DNA of 33,263 nt from Candidatus Portnoybacteria bacterium RBG_13_40_8 (GCA_001819435.1 MHMT01000004.1:1-33263); one strand, 5' to 3'; positions 24,803 through 33,263 are shown, counted from the first letter of the stretch. Program-made: numbers and translations. The notes: a model not told the origin generated them from the letters alone.

Positions 24803-27800
24803 ATGAAAAAGTTTATATCTATTAGCTTGGCGGTAACCACAATTCTGTGGTTAGTTGGAACAGTCTATGTTCCGGTCGCCAAAGCAGCCGTAGTTGAGGG
24901 CGATATTGTAAGTCCTGACGCCACATTCACTGATGCCGATGGAAACACATACTATCCGTATGATGTTTTTATTGTCAAGTTTGCTGGCACAAAGACTTTC
25001 AAGCGCCTTATCTTAAACCCACAGGTTTTTGACAGCTACGGACACTTAAAATGGAGTAATATTAAGACAATCTCAGCCGCCACTGTTGCTGGTTATACCA
25101 CAGCTTCCTTGGTAAGAGAGATTAATGATACGAAAGTATACAAACTCTCTCCAAATGGAGACATGGGTACCAAGCAGTGGGTTGAAGACCTGGCTTGTTT
25201 TACAAGCAAGGGATATGACTGGGATTCTGTCTATATAATTAACTCTACTGATCGAGACAATTACACCACTGGCGCGAGTATTTGCGGTGGGGGAGCTGCC
25301 GAGGGTCCGATTACGCTTTCATTAGCGTCTGACAACCCAGCAGCTGCTACTATTCCGCCAAATGCCCAGGGTGTTAGTTTCTTAAAGGTAAAAGTTGATG
25401 GTTCAGGAACCGTTAACCAGCTTACAGTTACCAGAAAAGGCGCTGGTGCAGTTGCTGACTTCGGAGATACATACATCTATAAAAATGGAGTTCGTCTGAC
25501 TTCAGGCAGAGCGCTTTCTACGGCAACCAGTAAAGTAAGTTTTATCAACTTGGGTATTGCAGCTCCAGCTGTGTTTGAATTTGTTGCTGACATGACTTAT
25601 ACAAGCGCGAGCGGAGCAGATGCAACCACTGGAGATATTAATTACTTTGCCGTTGAAGCCTCTTCTGACGTAACCGGAACCGGAACCGTTGGTGGAGTAT
25701 TCCCGATTACTGGTAATCCAATGGGGATCAGTGGTACAGCTGCTGGCACAATAACCGTTGTAAGAAGTGGTTCTAGTGCCAATAATGTAACCATTGGTTC
25801 AAAAGAATCAGAAATTTCACAGTTTAAAATTACTACTGCAACTGAGGGCGGCTATGTTAAAAGAGTTAAACTCTTTAACAATGGCACAGCTGATAATAAT
25901 TTGATTACCAATCTTAAATTGAAGGATAACTCTGCAGTAACTCTTGCAACCGCTACTTCAATTGATAGCAGCGGTTATGCGGATTTTGTGCTTGCTTCTC
26001 CTTATTATATTGTTAAGGGAGACAGCGCTATTTTCCGCGTTTACGCTGACATTGGAGCCGTAAATCCAGACTATACCATTCTTCTTTATCCCGAATTAGC
26101 CACTGATATCTTGGTCACCGGAAATATTTACGGTTATGGTATGCCTGCCATTACTACAGGTTACGATAGTGGCGATTATGTTACTATAACCTGCAAAGGT
26201 GGTGACTTAACCTTAAACAAAGTTGGTCCAAATGCCGGTAAGATTGGCACTGCGACTTCTGATACTGTTTTCTTGGAGTATACGGTAGCTGCGGCTGCTG
26301 ATATTACCATTAAGAGAACAGAATTGATATTCTGTCTTGACCACGATGGAGATGGTTACAATACCATTACCAGCGCTGGCGCTGATGTTGAAGACATAAA
26401 GATTAAAGACAAGGATTCGGGTGTTATTATAGCCGGTCCAAAGGATGGTACCGCATTTAACGACGGGTCAAGAACTGCTTGTTCCGCAAGTAGTGTGTAT
26501 GAAGCCTTTACTGATACCATTGACTTAACTGCCGGTACGACAAGAACTTTCCAGGTTACAGCTGACATTAAGACCACTACTAGCACTACCATAAATGCAA
26601 CAGACAGGATGAAATTTATCCTTTACAGCTACGCTACAATGGTGGGTTCTGGCACTGTTAATTACATGAAGTATACCAATACCAGTGATGCAGTACCTAA
26701 TACAGCCATTGTTCCGTCCGGCGATATTGCTGGAGAAGAAATGACTGTTGAGGCAGCCAGTTTGGTTATAACCTTAGCAGCCAGCCCATCCGGCACAACC
26801 AGGACCTATATTAAGGGTCAGAATGGCGTAGAAGCTGTGGGACTTATCTTTACAGCTGGCACAGCATCTGATATTAATGTTAACAGCATTACCTTAGTTT
26901 CTTATTATGACTATGATGGTGCGGGAGCGTTTACAGCTGGAAAGAAGGGCGATAACTATGTCAAGGACAGTATGGGTGGTATCTCTATTTACGACAAAGA
27001 TACTGGCCTCTTAGTTCCTGGTTCAACAGCCAAAGGATTCACCAGCGGAGACAATTACGAACACGTAGTTTACACTGGTCTTAACTGGACAATTCCAGCC
27101 GGAGGACAAAAAACCTTGTTAGTCAAGGGAGATATTTCCTCAGCTGCTCCAGCCAGTGCGTCTACTGCTGATAGTTACGTTTCCTTTGATATTGAGAACG
27201 CAACCGATATCTCGGCAGTTGACATTGACGGCAATACGGTTACTGCAACCGGAAATGGCTCAAATGGTGCTACAACTCCCAATACCTACTTTGGCATTGC
27301 TCAAAGTGGTTCATTGACCATTGACAATGCCACCGACACACCAGATAAGTCAATCGTTGTAATGGGTACAGCTGACAACGAAGTTAGCAAATTTAAGCTC
27401 ACCGGAGCCAATGAAGGTTGGAACATTGAAAAATTCTCTATAGTTCTTGACGATGGTCAAGGAATAGACGAGGAAGACAGAGATAACTTTTCAGCGGTTA
27501 AGATTAAGTACCAGACTCAAGCTCAGTGGGGAACATCCAACTGGACCATTTCCTCTGGCAAGACATTTGGTTCTACTGCCTCTTTAGCTTTCAGCTTTAG
27601 CGGCACTGACAGAATCTATGTGCCAAAGGATGACAATGCCTATGTCACTGTTTTAGCCAGTATTGCTGGCTATAATGGTGGTTATGGCGGTAAGTCAAAG
27701 GTTCCGTTCAAGATGTATGACATGGATGGTGGCTCAAACTCATTTGTTGCTTATGGTGCTCAGTCAGGTTATTACTTGACTAGCTACACCACTGATAGCG

Positions 27801-28477
27801 CAGCTGATACTGATTTTAACTTGCACTTTGTTGCAAGGTCAAAACCGGTATTTGCCAAGAGTGCTTGGTCAGGTGCTGAATTGGAATTAGCCAGATTTAC
27901 TATTACTGCGGTTGGTTATGATGTAGTCTTTGATGGAATAGCTGGTACTGAAACTGGTACCGGAGATATTGCTAGTGCATGTTTAAAGTTTGATGTCGTT
28001 GCCTCATCTACAGATACAGCAAACATTGATCTTTACATGTATGACTGGAACGAAACCGTTGTTGCTAGCATTTATCAACATTTCTCTCCGGATGCCGCAG
28101 ATGCTGATGGGTTTGATGGTAGCGTAAGCAGTGTTAGCTTTGTCTTTGAAGAGGTTGATACTGTTACTATTCCAACTGGCACAACCAAAGAATTACACAT
28201 TGACTTGGCTGCAGGTGATGTCATTGACTTTAACAAAACCGATGAATATATTTACCTTCAGTTAAGAAATGATGATGGTGGTGATTATGCCACTGGAACT
28301 ATGAACTTTGGCGGACGAGATGTTGTCTATCATGACGGTTCTAATGAAGAGGGTATTACCTCTACGGGAGCCACTGATGCTAATGTTGATGCAAGATACG
28401 GTATGCCTAGCTTGATTAAAAACATCGGTCCATTGCCGGTTACCTTCAGAACCTTAAGGGGTACTGGAACTCCATAA
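24803..28477 (+). CDS. Large secreted S-layer-like surface protein (1224 aa)
   Basis: Signal peptide MKKFISISLAVTTILWLVGTVYVPVAKAA; Ser/Thr/Gly/Ala-rich beta-type repeats; N-terminal module shared with the gene at 28594. Confidence 0.85.
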   Translation: MKKFISISLAVTTILWLVGTVYVPVAKAAVVEGDIVSPDATFTDADGNTYYPYDVFIVKFAGTKTFKRLILNPQVFDSYGHLKWSNIKTISAATVAGYTTASLVREINDTKVYKLSPNGDMGTKQWVEDLACFTSKGYDWDSVYIINSTDRDNYTTGASICGGGAAEGPITLSLASDNPAAATIPPNAQGVSFLKVKVDGSGTVNQLTVTRKGAGAVADFGDTYIYKNGVRLTSGRALSTATSKVSFINLGIAAPAVFEFVADMTYTSASGADATTGDINYFAVEASSDVTGTGTVGGVFPITGNPMGISGTAAGTITVVRSGSSANNVTIGSKESEISQFKITTATEGGYVKRVKLFNNGTADNNLITNLKLKDNSAVTLATATSIDSSGYADFVLASPYYIVKGDSAIFRVYADIGAVNPDYTILLYPELATDILVTGNIYGYGMPAITTGYDSGDYVTITCKGGDLTLNKVGPNAGKIGTATSDTVFLEYTVAAAADITIKRTELIFCLDHDGDGYNTITSAGADVEDIKIKDKDSGVIIAGPKDGTAFNDGSRTACSASSVYEAFTDTIDLTAGTTRTFQVTADIKTTTSTTINATDRMKFILYSYATMVGSGTVNYMKYTNTSDAVPNTAIVPSGDIAGEEMTVEAASLVITLAASPSGTTRTYIKGQNGVEAVGLIFTAGTASDINVNSITLVSYYDYDGAGAFTAGKKGDNYVKDSMGGISIYDKDTGLLVPGSTAKGFTSGDNYEHVVYTGLNWTIPAGGQKTLLVKGDISSAAPASASTADSYVSFDIENATDISAVDIDGNTVTATGNGSNGATTPNTYFGIAQSGSLTIDNATDTPDKSIVVMGTADNEVSKFKLTGANEGWNIEKFSIVLDDGQGIDEEDRDNFSAVKIKYQTQAQWGTSNWTISSGKTFGSTASLAFSFSGTDRIYVPKDDNAYVTVLASIAGYNGGYGGKSKVPFKMYDMDGGSNSFVAYGAQSGYYLTSYTTDSAADTDFNLHFVARSKPVFAKSAWSGAELELARFTITAVGYDVVFDGIAGTETGTGDIASACLKFDVVASSTDTANIDLYMYDWNETVVASIYQHFSPDAADADGFDGSVSSVSFVFEEVDTVTIPTGTTKELHIDLAAGDVIDFNKTDEYIYLQLRNDDGGDYATGTMNFGGRDVVYHDGSNEEGITSTGATDANVDARYGMPSLIKNIGPLPVTFRTLRGTGTP

Positions 28478-28532
28478 ACTTGATTCGGACCCTTCACTTT
28501 CTTCCTTGTAGAAGTTGCGAAGGGATGAAACG

Positions 28533-28560
28533 AAAAACCCCCGCTTCGGCGGGGGTTTTT
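28533..28560 (+). terminator. Intrinsic terminator of surface protein gene
   Basis: AAAAACCCCCGC-TTCG-GCGGGGGTTTTT. Confidence 0.92.
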
Positions 28561-28593
28561 CATTGATTTTAATTTTTGTGATATAATTAAATT

Positions 28594-29976
28594 GTGGCGA
28601 GAAAACTTTTAATTTTAATATTATTTAGCTTATTATTTATCCCAATAAAAACTTGGGCTGTTGATATTATTGATGGAGACCTCATTCGCATTCAAGGAGA
28701 CCTTGATGTTTATATTGTCAAAATCCTTCCTTCGACTAGCTCAGGACAAGTGGCAGAAAAATATAAACGCCTGATTCTTAACTCGGAGATATTCAATCAA
28801 TACGGCCATTTGAAATGGGAAAATATCAAAACCGTAAGCCAAACCGAACTGAACGAATATGCTGTTTCTGACCTGGTTCGGGCAGTAAGTGATGATAAGG
28901 TTTATAAATTGTATCCTAACGGAGATATCGGCGAAAAAAGATGGGTAAAAACCGCTGATGATTTTTTGAATTTAGGCTTTAAATGGAATGCCATTTACGC
29001 TATCAATAACTTTGAAAGAGATTTTTATATTCTCGGCGAAAATTTAGTCGCAGTCAGCCCGCCAGAAACACCATCACAAGAGCCAGAAATTCCTTCCCGT
29101 GATCCAATCACAATCAATGTCCCAAATGATTATTCTACAATTCAAACAGCTATTAATGCAGCTATTGACGGTGATACGATTTCTGTAAAATCCGGTACCT
29201 ATGATGAAAACATTGTTCTTGATAAAAAGATAAAATTAATCGGGGAATTGAGCGGAAGCACAATTATTGACGGCAAAGGAAATGAAAATGCCTTAACCAT
29301 AAATAATGGTAAAGATATTTCCATTGAAAGATTTACCATTCAAAGCAAGGATAAATACGCGATTTACTGTCCCGGGAAAAATCAAACTTCGGCCGTATTT
29401 AAAAACCTGATTATCAAAGATTCCGGCTGGGGAATAGTAGCCGAGGAAAATTGCCAGCTTACGGTATTGAATGCTTTGATTTATAATAACAAAAATTCTG
29501 TCAATACGGATGGCGCAGGCATATTGATTAAAAACAACTTTTCTCAGAATATTGTTTCAGAAATAAGAAACAATACCATTGATGATAATTATCACGGTAT
29601 TTGGAGCGAAAACTCTAACTTAAAGGTGATGAATAATATCATCACCAACAATATCGGTGGAAAAGGAGCAAAGGGGAGCACCGGATTATATCACAGCGGA
29701 GACGGAAATTCGGACAATACCTACAATGATGTTTACGGAAATGGCTGGGATTTTGGCGGAGACGCTAAGGCCGGAGATGGTACTTTAATTGTTTATCCAA
29801 AATTTATTTGGCCATCACAGCGGGATTATCGTTTAAAAACCGGTAGTGATTATTCTTTTTGTATTGATGCTGGACACCCGGATTATACTTATAATGATGC
29901 AACTTATTCGAGCAATACCGTTCGAAACGATATGGGCGCTTACGGCGGACCAGACAACTTGGGGTGGACTCCGTAA
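28594..29976 (+). CDS. Secreted protein: surface module plus right-handed parallel beta-helix domain
   Basis: GTG start; signal peptide; DVYIVK...YKRLILNSEIFNQYGHLKWENIKTVS module; VPNDYSTIQTAINAAIDGDTISVKSGTYDENIVLDKKIKLIGE beta-helix start. Confidence 0.85.
   Translation: MARKLLILILFSLLFIPIKTWAVDIIDGDLIRIQGDLDVYIVKILPSTSSGQVAEKYKRLILNSEIFNQYGHLKWENIKTVSQTELNEYAVSDLVRAVSDDKVYKLYPNGDIGEKRWVKTADDFLNLGFKWNAIYAINNFERDFYILGENLVAVSPPETPSQEPEIPSRDPITINVPNDYSTIQTAINAAIDGDTISVKSGTYDENIVLDKKIKLIGELSGSTIIDGKGNENALTINNGKDISIERFTIQSKDKYAIYCPGKNQTSAVFKNLIIKDSGWGIVAEENCQLTVLNALIYNNKNSVNTDGAGILIKNNFSQNIVSEIRNNTIDDNYHGIWSENSNLKVMNNIITNNIGGKGAKGSTGLYHSGDGNSDNTYNDVYGNGWDFGGDAKAGDGTLIVYPKFIWPSQRDYRLKTGSDYSFCIDAGHPDYTYNDATYSSNTVRNDMGAYGGPDNLGWTP
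28729..28747 (+). repeat. Short dispersed repeat CCTTCGACTAGCTCAGGAC inside coding sequence
   Basis: Encodes PSTSSGQ, an insertion relative to the homologous module in the upstream gene. Confidence 0.6.
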
Positions 29977-30016
29977 GGGTTGATTTTTCTCTGAAATTCT
30001 GCTATTTTTAGGGTAG

Positions 30017-31714
30017 ATGAATATCAAGAAGAAAATACTTTTTCTTGTGACACAGTCTGAGTTTGGTGGAGCTCAGCGTTTTATTTATACCCTCATAGAG
30101 GGTATGCGTAGATACACGCAGATTGAACCCCGAGCTAAGCTCGGGGATACGCAGATAAATGCAGATAAAGGCGATTTTTTATATTCAGATGTTACTTATA
30201 AAATTAGAGGTGCTTGTTTTAAAATTTGGAAAGAATTCAGAGGGGCTTTTAAAGAGAAGGTAATTGAAAGGGCTCTGGCAAAAGAATTACAGAATCAAGG
30301 ATTAACAGTTGATACCCAGAAACAGATTTCAGTGCTTTACGATAATGAGAAGATAGGGAAATATGTTCCCGATATGGTGGTTGATGATAGGGTTTTGGTT
30401 GAATTAAAAAGCAAAACTTTTTTAACAAAGGAAGACGAGAAACAATTTTGGTTATATTTAAAGGGATCGAATTATCGATTGGGTCTATTGATCAACTTTG
30501 GTAAAAAACTAGAAATTAAACGTAAAATTTACGATACGGCTCGTGAACAATCTGCGTCAATCAGCGTATTGCCGAAGGCACAAAATCAGCGTGTATCAGC
30601 GAACTATGAAGTAGTTGTTGCTGCGGGACCGGAAGGCGATAATGAAAACGGGCTTTTGTCTGCTTTGGAAAAAACAGGGATTAATGTTATTCGTCTTAAA
30701 TATATGAGACGTACTATTAATCCTTTTTTTGATACTCTGGGCTTTTTTGAGATTAAAAGAATATTAAAAAAACAAAAACCTGATATTGTTTTTTTATGTA
30801 GCACCAAGGCCGGAGCCATAGGTTCGCTCGCCGCTTACCTATATCGCAGATTCACGCATCAGCGTAAATCCGCGTATTCGAGCGAAGCGAGACAAAATCA
30901 GCGTGTATCAGCGCGACCGAAGGTCATATATAGAATCGGCGGCTGGACATTTAATGATCCCTGGCCGAATTGGAAAAAGAAGTTATATATTTTGATAGAG
31001 AAATATACCGCTAAATTTAAAGATTATATTGTTAATAATGCCAGTTCAGACAAAAAGCAAGCAATAGAATTAGGCATAAAACCGAAAAAGGAATTAACAT
31101 TAATCCATAATGGAATAGATGTCTCTCGACTCGAAAAAGAATTTTTAATAAGAGAAAAGGCAAGAAAAGAATTAAATCTTAATCAATCTGATTTTGTTGT
31201 TGGGGCAATCGCTAACTTTTATCCACCAAAGGGATTAAAGTATTTGATAGAAGCTGCCAGCCTGTTATCGGGTAAAGATATTAAATTTATAATTATTGGT
31301 GATGGCGAAGAAAGAACCCTATTAGAAAAAGTAATCGAGGAGAAAAATTTAAAAAATAATTTTATTTTGAAAGGCGTTATTCCCGAAGCATATAGGTATT
31401 TAAAGGCATTTGATATATTTGTTTTGCCGTCAGTTAAAGAAGGATTTCCTTGGACTATTTTGGAAGCGATGTCTGCAGAAGTCCCGGTTATAGCTACAAA
31501 AGTCGGCGCCGTCCCAGAAGTGATAAGGAATAACAAAAATGGAATTTTAATAGAACCAGAAAATCCGCAACAGATATCAGGAGCGATTGAAATGTTAATA
31601 GATGACAAAGGTTTGAAAGAAATTTTAGCGAAAGAAGGCAAAAAAATAGTAACAGAAGAATTCAATTTAAAAACAATGGTAAAAAAATATGAAGACTTGT
31701 TTTTTATCAATTGA
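30017..31714 (+). CDS. GT4-family glycosyltransferase interrupted in frame by two insertions
   Basis: ILFLVTQSEFGGAQRFIYTLIEGM ... YEVVVAAGPEG ... KVIYRIGGWTF ... VVGAIANFYPPKGLKYLIEAASLL ... LPSVKEGFPWTILEAMSAEVPVIATKVGAVPEVI; extra GxxExxY-like domain after residue ~32. Confidence 0.88.
   Translation: MNIKKKILFLVTQSEFGGAQRFIYTLIEGMRRYTQIEPRAKLGDTQINADKGDFLYSDVTYKIRGACFKIWKEFRGAFKEKVIERALAKELQNQGLTVDTQKQISVLYDNEKIGKYVPDMVVDDRVLVELKSKTFLTKEDEKQFWLYLKGSNYRLGLLINFGKKLEIKRKIYDTAREQSASISVLPKAQNQRVSANYEVVVAAGPEGDNENGLLSALEKTGINVIRLKYMRRTINPFFDTLGFFEIKRILKKQKPDIVFLCSTKAGAIGSLAAYLYRRFTHQRKSAYSSEARQNQRVSARPKVIYRIGGWTFNDPWPNWKKKLYILIEKYTAKFKDYIVNNASSDKKQAIELGIKPKKELTLIHNGIDVSRLEKEFLIREKARKELNLNQSDFVVGAIANFYPPKGLKYLIEAASLLSGKDIKFIIIGDGEERTLLEKVIEEKNLKNNFILKGVIPEAYRYLKAFDIFVLPSVKEGFPWTILEAMSAEVPVIATKVGAVPEVIRNNKNGILIEPENPQQISGAIEMLIDDKGLKEILAKEGKKIVTEEFNLKTMVKKYEDLFFIN
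30107..30601 (+). mobile_element. Putative in-frame GxxExxY/PD-(D/E)XK palindromic element inside glycosyltransferase
   Basis: Outer inverted repeats CGTAGATACACGCAGATT(30107-30124)/AATCAGCGTGTATCAGCG(30584-30601), 15/18; inner inverted repeats 30147-30167/30549-30569, 16/21; palindrome CCCCGAGCTAAGCTCGGGG(30128-30146); internal domain with PDMVVDDRVLVELK. Confidence 0.72.
30845..30913 (+). mobile_element. Mini/deletion derivative of the same element, also in frame
   Basis: 22-nt identity ACAAAATCAGCGTGTATCAGCG at 30580-30601 and 30892-30913; preceding ATCAGCGTAAATCCGCGTATT parallels ATCTGCGTCAATCAGCGTATT of the large element; both encode QNQRVSA. Confidence 0.7.
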
Positions 31715-32486
31715 TGTAGAAAAAAGAGAAAATCAGGAAAACCAGCCGTTCGAGGGGGTGGAAAAATTGGATAATATTTTGAATATTTTCAAAAAGCATC
31801 ATCTCAAATCCACCCTTTTTGTCACTGGCGAAGTTCTGGAAAAGTATCCGGAATTGGTTAAGAAATGGACAAATGAACACGAAATCGGCTGTCATGGCTA
31901 TTATCATATTCCATTAGATAAATTAGGTTTAATCGAGAGAGAAAAACAGGTAGTAGATTTTATTGGTTTATATAAAAACAATTTTAACAGGTCACCAAAA
32001 GGGTTCAGGGCTCCTCGGAATATTATCGATAATGAGCAATTTCCTATTTTAGAAAAATACGGATTTCTATACGATGCCAGCGTTTTCCCTCGTTATCCCT
32101 GGCGACTTCATAGATATGAAGGATATCGGGGCCGAGCGCCAATTAACCCCTATTTTCTTGACAGAAAAAATTACAAGAAAAAAGGAGAAGCAAATATTCT
32201 AGAAATACCAGAAAGCCCGGTTTTTCTTAATATTCCCTTGGTAGGAACATGGTTAAGAAAATTAGGCGTAGGAATATTTAAAAAGCTGTTTTTATTTAAA
32301 AAGCCAAGATTTATTAGCTTTTCAATGCATTCTTGGGATGGAGTAAAATTCAAAGGGAAAAGTTCTAAAAATAGCGGAGAAAAATATTTAAAACAATTGG
32401 ATAAAATACTTGGCCATTTAAATAAAATTGGCTATGAATTCAAAACCGGCGAGAAAATTTATGAAGAATTTTCAGAAAATAAATAG
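31689..32486 (+). CDS. Polysaccharide deacetylase (NodB homology)
   Basis: CFLSIDVEKRE, STLFVTGEVLEKYPELV, HEIGCHGYYHIPL, GFRAPRNIID. Confidence 0.9.
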   Translation: MKTCFLSIDVEKRENQENQPFEGVEKLDNILNIFKKHHLKSTLFVTGEVLEKYPELVKKWTNEHEIGCHGYYHIPLDKLGLIEREKQVVDFIGLYKNNFNRSPKGFRAPRNIIDNEQFPILEKYGFLYDASVFPRYPWRLHRYEGYRGRAPINPYFLDRKNYKKKGEANILEIPESPVFLNIPLVGTWLRKLGVGIFKKLFLFKKPRFISFSMHSWDGVKFKGKSSKNSGEKYLKQLDKILGHLNKIGYEFKTGEKIYEEFSENK

Positions 32487-33263
32487 ACAGGAATATAAAG
32501 ATTGGCTGGACAAAGTCCAGTTTAAAACATTTTTTCATGAAACCGATTGGCACGAATTTCTGGAAAAAGAATTTAAATGGCTGAAATTCGAATATTATTT
32601 ATATAAAAATAAGAATAATGAGGTATTACTGCCGATGGCTATTATTGGCAAGAAACTGATTTCGCTTCCGTTTTGCGAATATGGTGGACCATTGCGCCTA
32701 AAAGAATTTGATTTAAATGAATTTAACAGAGATGTTTTAACTGAATTTGGCGATGGTATCAAAATAAAAATTTGGCCACAAGTTTCCGAACTCGCAGGGG
32801 ATTCGTCTGGCATTGTAAGCACTGTATCGAGTCATTGGTTGGCAGATTTAAAATTTGAAAACGAAGTTTGGGGTTCTTTTAGAAAAACCCTAAAACATGA
32901 AATCAAACACGCGCAAGAACGGGGGTTAGAAATTAAGGCATCTAAAAACCCGAAGGAAGTGAGGAAATTCTATGATCTATATACAGCGAATTTAAAACGA
33001 AAAAGAACCATTCCTTATCCTTGGTCTCTGGTCCAATTTCTATGTCAAAGTGCATCTAGCGAGCTGTTATTGGCCTTGTATAAGGGGAAGATTGTGGCAG
33101 GAAGCCTATTCTTGAATTATAGTTATTTTGTCCATTATTTCCTGAGCGCTTCTGATTATAAGCACAGGAATTTGGGAGCTAGTTATTTAATTATTTGGGA
33201 CAAGATAAAGAGGTTAATCGGACAAGGCAAAACTTTGGATTTGGGCGCATCGCCCATGGGCTC
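32461..33263 (+). CDS. FemAB-like / GNAT peptidoglycan-bridge acyltransferase (3' truncated by window; absent from ORF track)
   Basis: Open frame from ATG 32461 to window end: MKNFQKINRQEYKDWLDKVQFKTFFHETDWHEFLEKEF...LPFCEYGGPL...LYKGKIVAGSLFLNYSYFVHYFLSASDYKHRNLGASYLIIWDKIK. Confidence 0.82.
   Translation, partial: MKNFQKINRQEYKDWLDKVQFKTFFHETDWHEFLEKEFKWLKFEYYLYKNKNNEVLLPMAIIGKKLISLPFCEYGGPLRLKEFDLNEFNRDVLTEFGDGIKIKIWPQVSELAGDSSGIVSTVSSHWLADLKFENEVWGSFRKTLKHEIKHAQERGLEIKASKNPKEVRKFYDLYTANLKRKRTIPYPWSLVQFLCQSASSELLLALYKGKIVAGSLFLNYSYFVHYFLSASDYKHRNLGASYLIIWDKIKRLIGQGKTLDLGASPMG

Noticed and set aside
30580-30913. Direct 22-nt repeat pair as a CRISPR array
   Set aside because: Only two copies, ~310 nt apart, both inside an open coding frame and part of larger inverted-repeat units.
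30017-31714. Insertion in the glycosyltransferase as an intein
   Set aside because: No recognisable intein N-terminal Cys/Ser splicing block or C-terminal HN motif at the boundaries; the domain resembles GxxExxY rather than Hint/LAGLIDADG.

Overview
The window looks like a chromosomal segment of a reduced, AT-rich bacterium. I infer Patescibacteria/CPR (Parcubacteria-like) from protein style and gene content; this was not tested by phylogeny. The first half is housekeeping: metG (partial), tatD, leuS, purN, tRNA-Leu(CAA), topA, dprA, pth, an LCP protein, lepB, hisS, HIT, rpsU, yqeY, ybeY, ftsA, ftsZ, and clpB under a perfect CIRCE element. About 19.2-23.1 kb is an array of small, mostly ORFan genes. 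Each has its own TTGACA promoter, strong SD and intrinsic terminator; one is a type IV pilin-like gene. Next come an ECF sigma factor, a DUF5667-like membrane protein, a 1224-aa S-layer-like protein, a beta-helix surface protein, a glycosyltransferase, a polysaccharide deacetylase and a FemAB-like protein (partial). The most striking observation is a mobile-element-like unit at about 30107-30601 inside the glycosyltransferase reading frame. It carries a GxxExxY-like PD-(D/E)XK domain flanked by two nested sets of imperfect inverted repeats. A second mini-copy (about 30845-30913) sits in the same gene and shares a 22-nt identical right end. Other leads are a 6S-like ncRNA candidate between dprA and pth, mutually exclusive hairpins upstream of ftsZ, a structured leader before the S-layer gene, in-frame heptamer repeats in several housekeeping genes, and an STSSGQ-coding micro-insertion visible by comparison with a neighbouring homologous domain. 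No rRNA or CRISPR array was found.
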